Source: JAEUIX01 sp964611125
Lineage (GTDB): Bacteria > Planctomycetota > Phycisphaerae > Phycisphaerales > UBA1924
Length of the DNA: 64,000 bases
Reading direction: 5' to 3'
Assembly (NCBI GenBank): GCA_964611125.1
Contig: CAZSZO010000007.1
Location: 1-64,000, forward strand
In this document: piece by piece, positions 25,937 to 35,391 of the stretch
Numbering within the stretch: the stretch's first letter is position 1
Layout of the letters: the number at the start of each line of letters is the position of its first letter
The notes under the pieces: generated by a model
Told to the model about the DNA's origin: nothing
Databases searched by the model: none
What the model saw: only the letters and a program-made list of their open reading frames with translations
Position numbers and translations under genes: made by a program

Positions 25937-25942
25937 TACACT
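25937..25942 (+). promoter_or_regulatory. -10-like hexamer of the IMPase-family gene
   Basis: TACACT (TTACACT) ends 12 nt before the ATG, which would give a leader of only a few nucleotides. No SD is present. Confidence 0.4.
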
Positions 25943-25954
25943 CCCCACCCAACC

Positions 25955-26773
25955 ATGGAGCCGGACGCCGTCCAAACCCGCCTGCGCCTCGCGATGGTCG
26001 CTGCTGAAGAAGTAGCGGCCCGCATCATGCGCGTTTATCGCCCAAGCGGGGTGCGGTTCGACACCAAGGCCGATGGTTCGCCGGTGACGGTCGCGGATCG
26101 GGATGCCGAGTCGCACATTCGGGCCAAGGTGGAGCGCTGGTTCCCCGGGGATGGCTTCCTGGGGGAAGAGTTCGGGGAGGCGGTGGGGAACACCGGATTT
26201 CGGTGGATTGTCGACCCTATCGACGGGACCAAGGCGTTCGTGCACGGGGTGCCGCTTTTCGGCACGCTGATCGCCATCGAGCGGAATGGGCGGCCGGTGG
26301 CGGGCGTGATCAACCTGCCGGCGATCAGCGGCGGGGAGCTGCTGTACGCCGCGACGTCGGAGGGGTGCTGGCACCGCACCGGCGACGACCAACCCCAGCG
26401 GGCCCGCGTCTCGGGCGTCGCGCGTTTGGCTGATGGCCTCGTCTGCCTGACCTGCCCGGGCGACTTCGCCTCCGGCGGTCTGATGAGCGTGTACGAGAAG
26501 TTCGGCTCAAGCGCCCGGCAGGTCCGGGGCTGGGGCGACTGCTTCGGGCTGGTGATGGTCGCCACCGGCCGGGCGGAGGTCTGCGTTGACGTGCGGATCA
26601 GTCCCTGGGATATCGCCGCGGCGATCCCGATCCTCGCCGAGGCGGGCGGCACGCTGACCGACTGGTCGGGCAAGGCTGGCCTTGGCATCGCCAACTGCAT
26701 CACGACCAACGGCAAGGTGCTGCCTGAAGTGCTGGCGATCACGCAGGGGCGGACCAGCACGCCGGCGGGCTGA
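25955..26773 (+). CDS. Inositol monophosphatase family phosphatase, HisN-like
   Basis: A 272-residue Mg-dependent phosphatase. Metal-site motifs are GEEFG (Glu71/Glu72), WIVDPIDGTKAF (DPID 87-90) and SPWDIAAAIPI near the C-terminus. The fused DGTKAFVHGVPLFGTLIA segment and the short length match the histidinol-phosphatase subgroup better than CysQ or SuhB. The substrate could still be inositol phosphate or another sugar phosphate. No his gene is nearby. The ATG lacks an SD but has TACACT close upstream. Confidence 0.82.
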   Translation: MEPDAVQTRLRLAMVAAEEVAARIMRVYRPSGVRFDTKADGSPVTVADRDAESHIRAKVERWFPGDGFLGEEFGEAVGNTGFRWIVDPIDGTKAFVHGVPLFGTLIAIERNGRPVAGVINLPAISGGELLYAATSEGCWHRTGDDQPQRARVSGVARLADGLVCLTCPGDFASGGLMSVYEKFGSSARQVRGWGDCFGLVMVATGRAEVCVDVRISPWDIAAAIPILAEAGGTLTDWSGKAGLGIANCITTNGKVLPEVLAITQGRTSTPAG

Positions 26774-26821
26774 GCCGGGGTGACTTCGGGCGGTGACGCT
26801 GACCGCGCAGGTCCTGCCTCG

Positions 26822-26827
26822 TATCAT
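26822..26827 (+). promoter_or_regulatory. Possible -10 element of asnS
   Basis: TATCAT ends 25 nt before the asnS ATG. A short leader would still include the AGGAG at 26841-26845. Confidence 0.35.
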
Positions 26828-26852
26828 GGCGGCCTATTCGAGGAGTTCCCCC

Positions 26853-28316
<1,464 letters not shown>

Positions 28317-28421
28317 GCCGGTAGTCACGGGCCCAGCCTCAGGCGCGGGCCGTGCCTGCGGCCGCCCAGCCGTGGCCAGCCGTGGCCAGCCAGCCCGATG
28401 GCCCCGCACCCGAGAGCCTGG

Positions 28422-30410
28422 TCAGACCTTCCGGAGCAGCAGCCCCGCGCCCACGCCGCCCACGGCGAAGAGCCCCGTCAGGGCGAACATGACCGTGCGG
28501 AAGTGCGAGTCTTCAGCGCGGAAGGCCTCGGCCACCGGCACGTACACGATCTGGGCGGCGATCACCTGCCCGATCTCCCAGTGGAAGCCGCTGTCGGAGC
28601 CGTAGAGCTCGAGCTGACGCTTGGGCGCCTTGTCGGGCGTGCTGTGGCAGTCGAGGCACGCCGCGTCGCCGATGACCATCGGGCGGGCGATGTAGAAGTG
28701 CTTGCGGCCCTCGATGACGCGGACGCCGTCGCGCTTCTTGGCCTGCCGGTCGGCGATGAACTCGCGGACCAGCCCGAGCTCGAACTCGTCAGCCTTGGAG
28801 GCGACGTTGGTGGGGTTGACGCTCGCTTCCTTGTAGATGAACGAGCGGTAGTCGTCGTTGGCCGATCGGAACTTCTCGAAGACCTGGCGGGCGGTATACG
28901 CCGGGACCATCTCCTGCCTGAAGTGCTCGTAGCCGTGCTCGCCCTGCAGGGCGGGCCGGATGGCCGAGGTCGTGTAGGCTCGCACCGCGTTCATGCTCGA
29001 AAGGAGCATCTCGGCGCGGGTGATGGTCTCGCGCTCGGCGGTCTTGTCGCGCTCCAGCTTGGCCTCGTGGAGGCCGTACGCCAGGGCCACCACCGTCAGG
29101 ATCATCGCCGCGAGGACGCCCCCCGCGGCGCCCAGGGCCAGCCGGTTGCGCCGGGCGAACTTGCGGGCGATGTACAGCGACGTCTGCGGGCGGGCCTCCA
29201 CGGCCTCGTTGCGCAGGTAGCGCCCGATGTCCTCGGCCAGCGCCGCGGCGGTGTCGTAGCGGCGCCGCCGGTCCTTCTCGAGGCAGCGCATCACGATCCA
29301 GTCGAGCTCGCCCTTGAGGCTCTTGCGGAGCGAGGCGGGATCGGTGCGGCGGTTGCGGGCCGCCTGCGCCGCGACCGAGGAACCATCGCCCGGCTGCCCG
29401 ACCGACGTGGGCGTCTTTCGGTGAGAGGTGATCCGCGTCGAGGGGCGGGGCGGGTCGTACTCGCGGAGCACCCGCTGAACCTGGGCCAGGTCGCCCCGAA
29501 GCTGGCTGGGCTCGATCGGCGTGGCGCCGGCCATCAGCTCATAGAGCATCACGCCCAGCGAGTAGATGTCGCTGCGGGTGTCGACATCGAGGGCCGACAT
29601 CGACGCCTGCTCGGGGGACATGTACTGCGGCGTGCCGATGAACTGGCGGAACTGCGTGACCATCGTCTGGTCGCCGATCTCCTGGTTGATCGCCTTGGCG
29701 ATCCCGAAATCGATGACCTTGACCGTCGGCGTGTTGTCCACCAGCGTCACCAGCACGTTGCTGGGCTTGATGTCGCGATGGATGATCCCCTTCTGGTGGG
29801 CGTGCTGCAGGGCGTGGCAGACCGAGACGAACAGCGCCAGCCGCTCTTCGTTGGGCAGGTTGGCCTCATCGCAGTACTGCGTGATCGGCACGCCCTTGAC
29901 CAGCTCCATCACGAAGTAGGGCCGCCCCAGCGGCGTCGTGCCCGCGTCGAGCACGCGCGAAATGTTGGGGTGGTCCATCAGGGCCAGGGCCTGCCGCTCG
30001 CTCTCAAAGCGGCTGAGGACCTGCTTGGAATCCATCCCCGGCTTGAGCACCTTGATCGCCACACGCCGGCGGACGGGGTGGCTCTGCTGGGCCAGATAGA
30101 CGTACCCGAAACCCCCCTCGCCAATCAGCTGGATGATCTTGTAGGGGCCAAACTCCAGGTCGGCCCCGAGCGCGTTCAGGGCGCCAGAAGCTCCGGCCGC
30201 GCTCCCCACGTTCGAGCCGCTGGAAACGCCTGGACCCCCGGCCCCGCCGGGCTGGTTGGCGGGCGTGTGCTGGGGTGTCGCCGCGGCGATGCTGTGGGTC
30301 GACTCGATGTACAGCTCGCGCCCTGGGGCCGAGGATGGGGACGACGGCGGCCCCACCCCGGGGCGGGGCTCAAAGCGTCCTCCAGGATTGCTCCCTGAGA
30401 CTGAGTCCAT
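28422..30410 (-). CDS. Ser/Thr protein kinase with C-terminal haem-type DUF3365 domain
   Basis: A 662-residue membrane kinase. The N-terminal 85 residues are disordered. The Hanks kinase domain spans about 88-400, with GEGGFG, Lys120 (VAIK), HRDIKPSN (211-218) and DFG (234-236), so it should be active. A transmembrane helix (about 424-446) leads to a sensor region with a haem-attachment motif CLDCH (585-589) and the DUF3365/Tll0287-type signature HWEIGQVIAAQIVYVPV. A second helix follows at the C-terminus (about 637-657). The topology suggests a cytoplasmic kinase with a periplasmic c-type haem domain held between two helices. No SD is seen. TATCAT ends 5 nt before ATG. Confidence 0.92.
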   Translation of the reverse strand: MDSVSGSNPGGRFEPRPGVGPPSSPSSAPGRELYIESTHSIAAATPQHTPANQPGGAGGPGVSSGSNVGSAAGASGALNALGADLEFGPYKIIQLIGEGGFGYVYLAQQSHPVRRRVAIKVLKPGMDSKQVLSRFESERQALALMDHPNISRVLDAGTTPLGRPYFVMELVKGVPITQYCDEANLPNEERLALFVSVCHALQHAHQKGIIHRDIKPSNVLVTLVDNTPTVKVIDFGIAKAINQEIGDQTMVTQFRQFIGTPQYMSPEQASMSALDVDTRSDIYSLGVMLYELMAGATPIEPSQLRGDLAQVQRVLREYDPPRPSTRITSHRKTPTSVGQPGDGSSVAAQAARNRRTDPASLRKSLKGELDWIVMRCLEKDRRRRYDTAAALAEDIGRYLRNEAVEARPQTSLYIARKFARRNRLALGAAGGVLAAMILTVVALAYGLHEAKLERDKTAERETITRAEMLLSSMNAVRAYTTSAIRPALQGEHGYEHFRQEMVPAYTARQVFEKFRSANDDYRSFIYKEASVNPTNVASKADEFELGLVREFIADRQAKKRDGVRVIEGRKHFYIARPMVIGDAACLDCHSTPDKAPKRQLELYGSDSGFHWEIGQVIAAQIVYVPVAEAFRAEDSHFRTVMFALTGLFAVGGVGAGLLLRKV

Positions 30411-30415
30411 ACTGG

Positions 30416-30421
30416 ATGATA
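30416..30421 (-). promoter_or_regulatory. -10-like hexamer of the sensor-kinase gene
   Basis: On the minus strand TATCAT is followed by 5 nt (CCAGT) and the kinase ATG. Confidence 0.5.
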
Positions 30422-30479
30422 CCTCACAACGTCCTGATTGGCAGCCCTGAATCTCGCCTGGATCGCCCCGCGTTGCCGG

Positions 30480-32228
30480 TCAGGGACGAATCGCCGCCTC
30501 CACGGGCTCCACGGCGAGTTCGATCGGCTCCGGAAGGCGGTGAATCGGCAGCCGCGCCTCCGGGGCCAGCCACCGGTCATACGCGTTCCACGTCGCCAGA
30601 CCGTCCTCGCAGGCCGGTTCCAGCAGGTACACAGCGAGGTTGCCCAGCGGCTGGCCGGTGCGAACCACCCAGGCTCCTGCCGCCAGGTCCTCGGGGCGGT
30701 CAGGGTTTGGTGGGGTGATGGTTGCCGAAACGGTCACCAGGACGTGACCCTGGAAGGCGCGGCTGGCCGGGGCCAGGTTCGTGATGACATAGGTCTCGGT
30801 CGGGGTCTTTGCGGGCTTGGCCAGGCGCCCGACCCGCACGCCATGCTGGCGGAGCTTGGCGACGACCTTGTCCATGTCGGGAGAGGGTTCCAGCACATAG
30901 GCCCAGGGGCGGCGGACGGCGAGAGTCGGCTCGAAGCGGTCCCACAGTTCGCACTCGTACTCGGTCGGCTCGCCCTTGACGGCCTTGCCGTCGATCACGC
31001 TCTCTCGGTAGCCCAGGACCTTGACCTTCTCCGGCCACGGCGCGGCGCGGGTGCGGATGGCCACATCGTCGGCCGCGGCGTCGCCGGCGCTCACGGTGCG
31101 AGCGTCGGCGCTGGCGAGCAGCGAGACCAGCTCCCCGCGCCGCTCGCCGACGACCTGCAGCACGTCCCGGCAGAAGTCGCGCGTCGCCAGCACCCTGTCC
31201 TTGAAGGGGGCGTAGGAGTACGCCTCGCTGAGCACGCTCAGGCGATTCCGCAGCCCGACATAGGTCGTGCCGTACCGGGCCTGGGCCGGGAAGGTCTCCC
31301 ACCGGGTGTGCCCCTGGTGCTGCGGGGGCACGTCGGAGAACGCCCCCTCAAAGGAGCCGTACCAGAACGAGCGGCGCTCGCCATCGCCGGCCGGGCGGTC
31401 GAACACCCCGCTGAGGGCAGGGAAGAAGACGCCGCGCGACCACGCCACCAGCGCCTGGTCCCCCGCCGGGGCCTTGGGCCCGGCGTAGGTGAGAACATAG
31501 CGATGGAAAGAGCCGTTGGTGGTGTGCGTGTCGATGAAGACGTGCGGGTCCCACTCGTTGAACGCCCGCACGAGCGCGGCGCCCTCGGGCGACTCGACCT
31601 TGATGAAATCGCGGTTGAGGTCGAGCCCCGCCGCGTTCTCGCGGACGCCCATCCCCTCGTCGGGCCCGAGCTGCCCGGGGCGGTTGGTCTTGGCGACGCG
31701 CTCGTTGCCGTCGGCGTTGTAGATGGGCGCGATGACGAAGATGACCTGCTTCAGGATCGGATCGGGCTTGCCCGCCGCGCCCGGGCGCCCTTCCCCCAGG
31801 CCGAGCAGTTCGCGGGCGAGCATGGGCAGCGCTTCCTTGCCGTCGACTTCGCCGGCGTGGATGTTGCCGATGGCCAGCACGATCACCCGGCCCTGTTCGC
31901 GGGCCAGGGCCCGAGCCTCCGCGGCGGTCGCCACTGGCGGATCGGACAGGATGAGCATCGGCAGCGACCGCCCCTCGCCGCTCGTGCCGAGCTCCGCCCG
32001 GCGGGCCAGCGGCGAGGCCGCGGCGAGGCGATCAAGCAGCGCGACGACATCAGCATGCCGGGCGGTGGCGCGAAACTCGCTGGCCTCGGCGACCGTGAGC
32101 AACGCCGCGTCCGGCGGGGTCTCGGTCCCTGCCAACGTCCCAGGACTGGCCCCCGGATAGTGACCTGCGGCGATGGCGAGCGAACTGAGAGCGGCGGCGA
32201 AGAGTGCGGGCAAGGCAAGACTGGCCAT
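30480..32228 (-). CDS. Exported M14-family metallocarboxypeptidase
   Basis: A 582-residue zinc carboxypeptidase. Residues 1-21 form a signal peptide. The M14 zinc ligands are HAGE (His124, Glu127) and DTH (His235), with LDLNRDF in the substrate-binding position and the catalytic Glu335 in LSEAYSYAP. After the catalytic domain (about 45-370) a beta-rich C-terminal region of about 200 residues follows, of unknown function. It is likely periplasmic and degrades peptides or cell-wall peptides. The substrate is unknown. The next gene upstream is another exported zinc-motif protein, 24 nt away. This gene also has its own -10-like box and no SD. Confidence 0.88.
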   Translation of the reverse strand: MASLALPALFAAALSSLAIAAGHYPGASPGTLAGTETPPDAALLTVAEASEFRATARHADVVALLDRLAAASPLARRAELGTSGEGRSLPMLILSDPPVATAAEARALAREQGRVIVLAIGNIHAGEVDGKEALPMLARELLGLGEGRPGAAGKPDPILKQVIFVIAPIYNADGNERVAKTNRPGQLGPDEGMGVRENAAGLDLNRDFIKVESPEGAALVRAFNEWDPHVFIDTHTTNGSFHRYVLTYAGPKAPAGDQALVAWSRGVFFPALSGVFDRPAGDGERRSFWYGSFEGAFSDVPPQHQGHTRWETFPAQARYGTTYVGLRNRLSVLSEAYSYAPFKDRVLATRDFCRDVLQVVGERRGELVSLLASADARTVSAGDAAADDVAIRTRAAPWPEKVKVLGYRESVIDGKAVKGEPTEYECELWDRFEPTLAVRRPWAYVLEPSPDMDKVVAKLRQHGVRVGRLAKPAKTPTETYVITNLAPASRAFQGHVLVTVSATITPPNPDRPEDLAAGAWVVRTGQPLGNLAVYLLEPACEDGLATWNAYDRWLAPEARLPIHRLPEPIELAVEPVEAAIRP

Positions 32229-32234
32229 GCCCGG

Positions 32235-32240
32235 AGCATA
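32235..32240 (-). promoter_or_regulatory. -10-like hexamer of the M14 peptidase gene
   Basis: On the minus strand TATGCT is followed by 6 nt (CCGGGC) and the ATG. Confidence 0.48.
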
Positions 32241-32252
32241 CCGCCCGCGAGA

Positions 32253-33548
32253 TCAGTCGCCCTTTTCTTCCGCGGGTTCAGCCAACTTCGCCACGTCCGC
32301 CCGCCAGGCCCGGTCGGCGTCGCCGAAATCCGCGCCGGTCACCGTGCGCGTCGCTTCATCGAGCGTGGCGCCTTGGGCCATGAGCGTCAACCAGCGATTG
32401 CGGGCCGCTTGGCCGTGGCGGGCGGTGAACCAGCGGACGAAATGCTCGCCCTGGGCGTAGACGTTGTGCGTGAGCGTTGCGTCCACGGTGCGGAAGTCGG
32501 TGAGGTCCGACCACGCCGCGAGCTTGCCGCGACGCTGCCAGGCCCGCACCGCGCGCTCGGCCTGCAGGCCTGTGCCCCCCGCGGCGACGCCCGCCGAGAA
32601 CTCCGCCATGCCCTCGAGGATCCACCAGGGCATGTCGTTGGCCTTCGGGCCGAGGTCGAAGGTCGCTACATGGCCATACTCATGCCCGAGGAGCACCCGC
32701 AGCCGATCCCGCCCAGGCGTGGAGCGACTGAGGATCTTCACCGATTCGCCGGGCTCGTTCCATCCGCCCAGCGTGCCGACGGTGTCGGCATACGACAGGT
32801 AGATCGACGCCTGCAGGTGCAGCATCGAGGTGTAGAGCTTGACCTCCTGCACGTGCTCGGCCGTGCGGGCGAACTCCCCGTCCACCTTGGCGCGCACATC
32901 GGGCATCGCCTCGGCTACGGCCTCGGCGGCCTCGCGCAGGCCCGCGGCGTAGCGCACGCGCACGCCCCGGAAGCCGGTGGCGGCGTCGGGCGGGCGCCCG
33001 TGCGCGGCCCACGCCTCCCCCGCGTAGCGCCAGGACCCATCGACGCGCCGAAACTCGACTGGGTACGCGATCTGGCGGGCTTTGAGACGGGCCGGCTCGC
33101 CGCCGGGCTTGACGGCTTCGTCGCCCATGCGCCAGGCCATCACGACGCGGCAGACGGCTCGCTCGGGCCCGAAGGTCGTCGCGGCCGGGTCTTCCGCGTT
33201 TGGATCCGGGCGTTCCGGCTGCGCCGGGCGCCCGCCATCACCATCCTCCGGGCCGGCCTCGTTCGCCTTGTCTGACTTGGCCGCCTCGATGGTCAGCGAG
33301 AACTCCACGGGCTTGTGAACCTTCAGGTCGGCCGCCCAGTTCCGCTGCTCCTGCCAGAAGACCGCGTCGTCGCGGGCGACCAGCGCGAGATACCCCTCGA
33401 CATCGCCCGCGAGCACCGCCCGCTCCATCTGGTCGAGCAGAGCCCGCAGGGCGGGTTCGACAGCAGCCCGCTCGTCGGCCCGCGCGAGGGCGGGCGTCAG
33501 CAGGGACGCGAGAACCGGCGCCAGCATGAAGAGTGTCGATCGCCGCAT
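32253..33548 (-). CDS. Exported gluzincin-like peptidase (peptidase MA-like)
   Basis: A 431-residue exported protein. Residues 1-24 form a signal peptide (ALARADE). The N-terminal half resembles an SnoaL-like scaffold: helix, then WRYAGEAW-like strands, interrupted by a charged insertion (residues 90-125). The C-terminal half has the zinc motif HEYGH (289-293) followed by WWILEGMAEF, whose Glu312 is the third ligand position, as in peptidase MA/DUF1570-type families. Substrate unknown. TACCCT ends 5 nt before ATG and no SD is present. The M14 gene follows 24 nt downstream, so both may be exported together as a protein-degradation pair. Confidence 0.82.
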   Translation of the reverse strand: MRRSTLFMLAPVLASLLTPALARADERAAVEPALRALLDQMERAVLAGDVEGYLALVARDDAVFWQEQRNWAADLKVHKPVEFSLTIEAAKSDKANEAGPEDGDGGRPAQPERPDPNAEDPAATTFGPERAVCRVVMAWRMGDEAVKPGGEPARLKARQIAYPVEFRRVDGSWRYAGEAWAAHGRPPDAATGFRGVRVRYAAGLREAAEAVAEAMPDVRAKVDGEFARTAEHVQEVKLYTSMLHLQASIYLSYADTVGTLGGWNEPGESVKILSRSTPGRDRLRVLLGHEYGHVATFDLGPKANDMPWWILEGMAEFSAGVAAGGTGLQAERAVRAWQRRGKLAAWSDLTDFRTVDATLTHNVYAQGEHFVRWFTARHGQAARNRWLTLMAQGATLDEATRTVTGADFGDADRAWRADVAKLAEPAEEKGD

Positions 33549-33553
33549 GCCGA

Positions 33554-33559
33554 AGGGTA
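33554..33559 (-). promoter_or_regulatory. -10-like hexamer of the gluzincin gene
   Basis: On the minus strand TACCCT is followed by 5 nt (TCGGC) and the ATG. Confidence 0.48.
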
Positions 33560-33598
33560 AGGCCTACCGGCGATCTGGTTGCAGGCCTGCTGGGGGGC

Positions 33599-35281
33599 TC
33601 AGGTCAGCGACGGGCGCTTTTCGCGGAGGGCCGTGCGGAGGGCCGTGAGCTTGGCGAGGGCCGGTTTGGCGCCGCCGCCCAGGGTGGTGAGGCCGCCCCC
33701 GCCGCCGGGCATTTCGGCGCCGGCGTCGGCGTCGTAGAAGTCCTGCCAACAGACGCTCTGCACGAAGGGCTTGCCGGCGGCCATGGCGGCGACGGCCGCG
33801 AGCCATTCGCCCTGGAGCTCGGGGCTCCAGGGCTTGTGCCAGCAGCCCGGGCTGGGCGCCGAGTCGCCCTCGCGGGGCGCGGCCGAGGCGGGCGCGGAGG
33901 CCAGCCGGCTGGGCGCCCCCAGGGCGGTGACGGCGACGGGCCGGTCGCACGCGGCGAAGCGGTCGAGCAGGTGGGAGATCTCCATCAGGTCGCGGGTGGC
34001 CCGGCCGGGGAAGTTCTGACCCATCTGGACCCGCACGCCCAGGGCGTCGATGTTCAGCCCGAGCTGGTTGATCAGCTCGGCGTAGGTGTGGGGGGGAAGG
34101 GTCCGCTGGGCCAGCTCGGGGAGCGAGCCGTATTCGCCCCAGGGCTGGGCGACCTCGACGATGACCTTGGCGGAGGGCTGCAGCTTGCGGACCAGCAGCA
34201 CCGTCGTGCGGGTGAGGTCCATGATCTGTTCCTGCGAGAGCGAGAACGCGCTGCCGCACTGCAGCCCGCTGGCGACATTCCACACGCCCACGGCTCGCCG
34301 GTAGCGGGTGACCAGGGCCTTGACGTGCTCGATCACCACGTCGCGCAGGGTCTCGTAGTCGTGCTCCCAGATGTACAGGAAGTCGGGTACGTTGCCCGGG
34401 CGCAGGTCGATCAGCGGGCCGGCGACCACCGGCAGGCGGGCCTTGGTCACGGCCCATTCGATCCACGCGTCGGTGGGGCGGAAGGAGTACTTGCCCTCCA
34501 CCGGCTCCATGTCGACCCAGCGCATGGGCATCGTGATGAAATCGCACGACTCGGCGACCTGCTTCTGCAGCTCCGGCGTGCAGACCGCCGGGTTGATCGC
34601 GCAGCCCACGCGGGGCATCTCGGGCAGCAGCACCCCCGGGGAGCCGATGGCGGCCTCGCGGCTGGCGCGGGCTTCGTGGTCGGTGATGGCGTTGTCGGGC
34701 GGGCGGAGGGCCGCGACGCGGGCGAGCTCGCCGGTGATGCGCCGGGTGTGCTGCACGTGGGCCTGCCGGCGGCTCATGAGCTCCCCAGCCTGGACGCCCA
34801 CGGCCAGGGCCATGCGGGCGGCGCGGTCGGCGTCGGGGGTGTACCACTCGCCGTGGGCGCCCGAGCCGCCCTTGGAGAGCAGCAGGGCCCAGGTGAAGGC
34901 CTGGCGGGTCTCGTCAACGAGCACCATGACCGGGTCATCGGCGGGGAGGTCGAAGAGGGCCCATTCCTCAAGTTTGTTGAGGAGCAGCATCAGGCGGTGG
35001 CGCGCCAGCTCCAGCGAGAGCAGATAGGGGAGCGTCCGCTGCGGCAGCAGGCAGGTCCGCAGCACCAGCAGGCTCGTGTCGGAGGAATTGGGCGTGGCCT
35101 CAACGGGGAACTGCAGGCCCAGGGCCGAAGCGCCGTCGGCCCGCCGCTCGCAGCGGACCAGCCCCCGCTCGAAGCGGACTTCGCCGGGGATCACCACATC
35201 GTCGGGCCCGATCAGGTGGGCGTGCCGGAGGGGCCACTGTTTCGCCGGGAGGTTGTTCTCAAAGACGGCGAAAAGCAGCAT
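33599..35281 (-). CDS. GH10 xylanase-like protein lacking both catalytic acids
   Basis: A 560-residue protein. Residues 1-220 form an N-terminal domain with no recognised family, beginning MLLFAVFENN and including helical LELARHRLMLLL. Residues 226-525 look like a GH10 (beta/alpha)8 barrel: MPMRWVDMEPVEGKYSF, a segment parallel to GH10 acid/base WDVVNE but reading VGVWNVASG (332-339), and VTALGAP (451-457) where GH10 has the nucleophile Glu in TELD. Both acids are therefore absent and it may bind rather than cut glycan. No signal peptide is seen. The ATG is chosen as the first plausible start. TATCCT (35338-35343) may serve as a promoter. It is divergent from purC. Confidence 0.65.
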   Translation of the reverse strand: MLLFAVFENNLPAKQWPLRHAHLIGPDDVVIPGEVRFERGLVRCERRADGASALGLQFPVEATPNSSDTSLLVLRTCLLPQRTLPYLLSLELARHRLMLLLNKLEEWALFDLPADDPVMVLVDETRQAFTWALLLSKGGSGAHGEWYTPDADRAARMALAVGVQAGELMSRRQAHVQHTRRITGELARVAALRPPDNAITDHEARASREAAIGSPGVLLPEMPRVGCAINPAVCTPELQKQVAESCDFITMPMRWVDMEPVEGKYSFRPTDAWIEWAVTKARLPVVAGPLIDLRPGNVPDFLYIWEHDYETLRDVVIEHVKALVTRYRRAVGVWNVASGLQCGSAFSLSQEQIMDLTRTTVLLVRKLQPSAKVIVEVAQPWGEYGSLPELAQRTLPPHTYAELINQLGLNIDALGVRVQMGQNFPGRATRDLMEISHLLDRFAACDRPVAVTALGAPSRLASAPASAAPREGDSAPSPGCWHKPWSPELQGEWLAAVAAMAAGKPFVQSVCWQDFYDADAGAEMPGGGGGLTTLGGGAKPALAKLTALRTALREKRPSLT

Positions 35282-35337
35282 GGAAGGGAGCGACTCCGAG
35301 GGGCGGGCCACGCTCGGGGAGAGCGGGCGGCGCGTGC

Positions 35338-35343
35338 AGGATA
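35338..35343 (-). promoter_or_regulatory. Possible -10 element of the GH10-like gene
   Basis: On the minus strand TATCCT lies 56 nt upstream of the chosen ATG, facing away from the purC box. Confidence 0.3.
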
Positions 35344-35377
35344 GGACATCCCCGGGGATGCGGCGCGGGGGATCGGG

Positions 35378-35383
35378 TACGCT
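35378..35383 (+). promoter_or_regulatory. -10-like hexamer of purC (leaderless type)
   Basis: TACGCT is followed by 8 nt (TGGGCTGC) and the purC ATG. No SD is present. Confidence 0.48.
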
Positions 35384-35391
35384 TGGGCTGC

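Noticed and set aside
24257..25954. Long plus-strand frame running antisense through the M32 carboxypeptidase
   Set aside because: It is only the upstream extension of the IMPase-family frame. The real start is the ATG at 25955, where the normal protein begins.
28367..28390. Direct repeat agccgtggcc between asnS and the kinase gene
   Set aside because: Only two copies in a spacer, with no associated structure. Too little to interpret.
28398..30398. 666-codon frame antisense to the sensor kinase
   Set aside because: The kinase motifs on the other strand are unmistakable, and this frame has none.
30438..33275. 945-codon open frame on the plus strand opposite the M14 and gluzincin genes
   Set aside because: Antisense to genes with clear signal peptides and zinc motifs. 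In very GC-rich DNA the opposite strand stays open because stop codons are rare. Its translation is Arg/Gly/His-rich with no domain.
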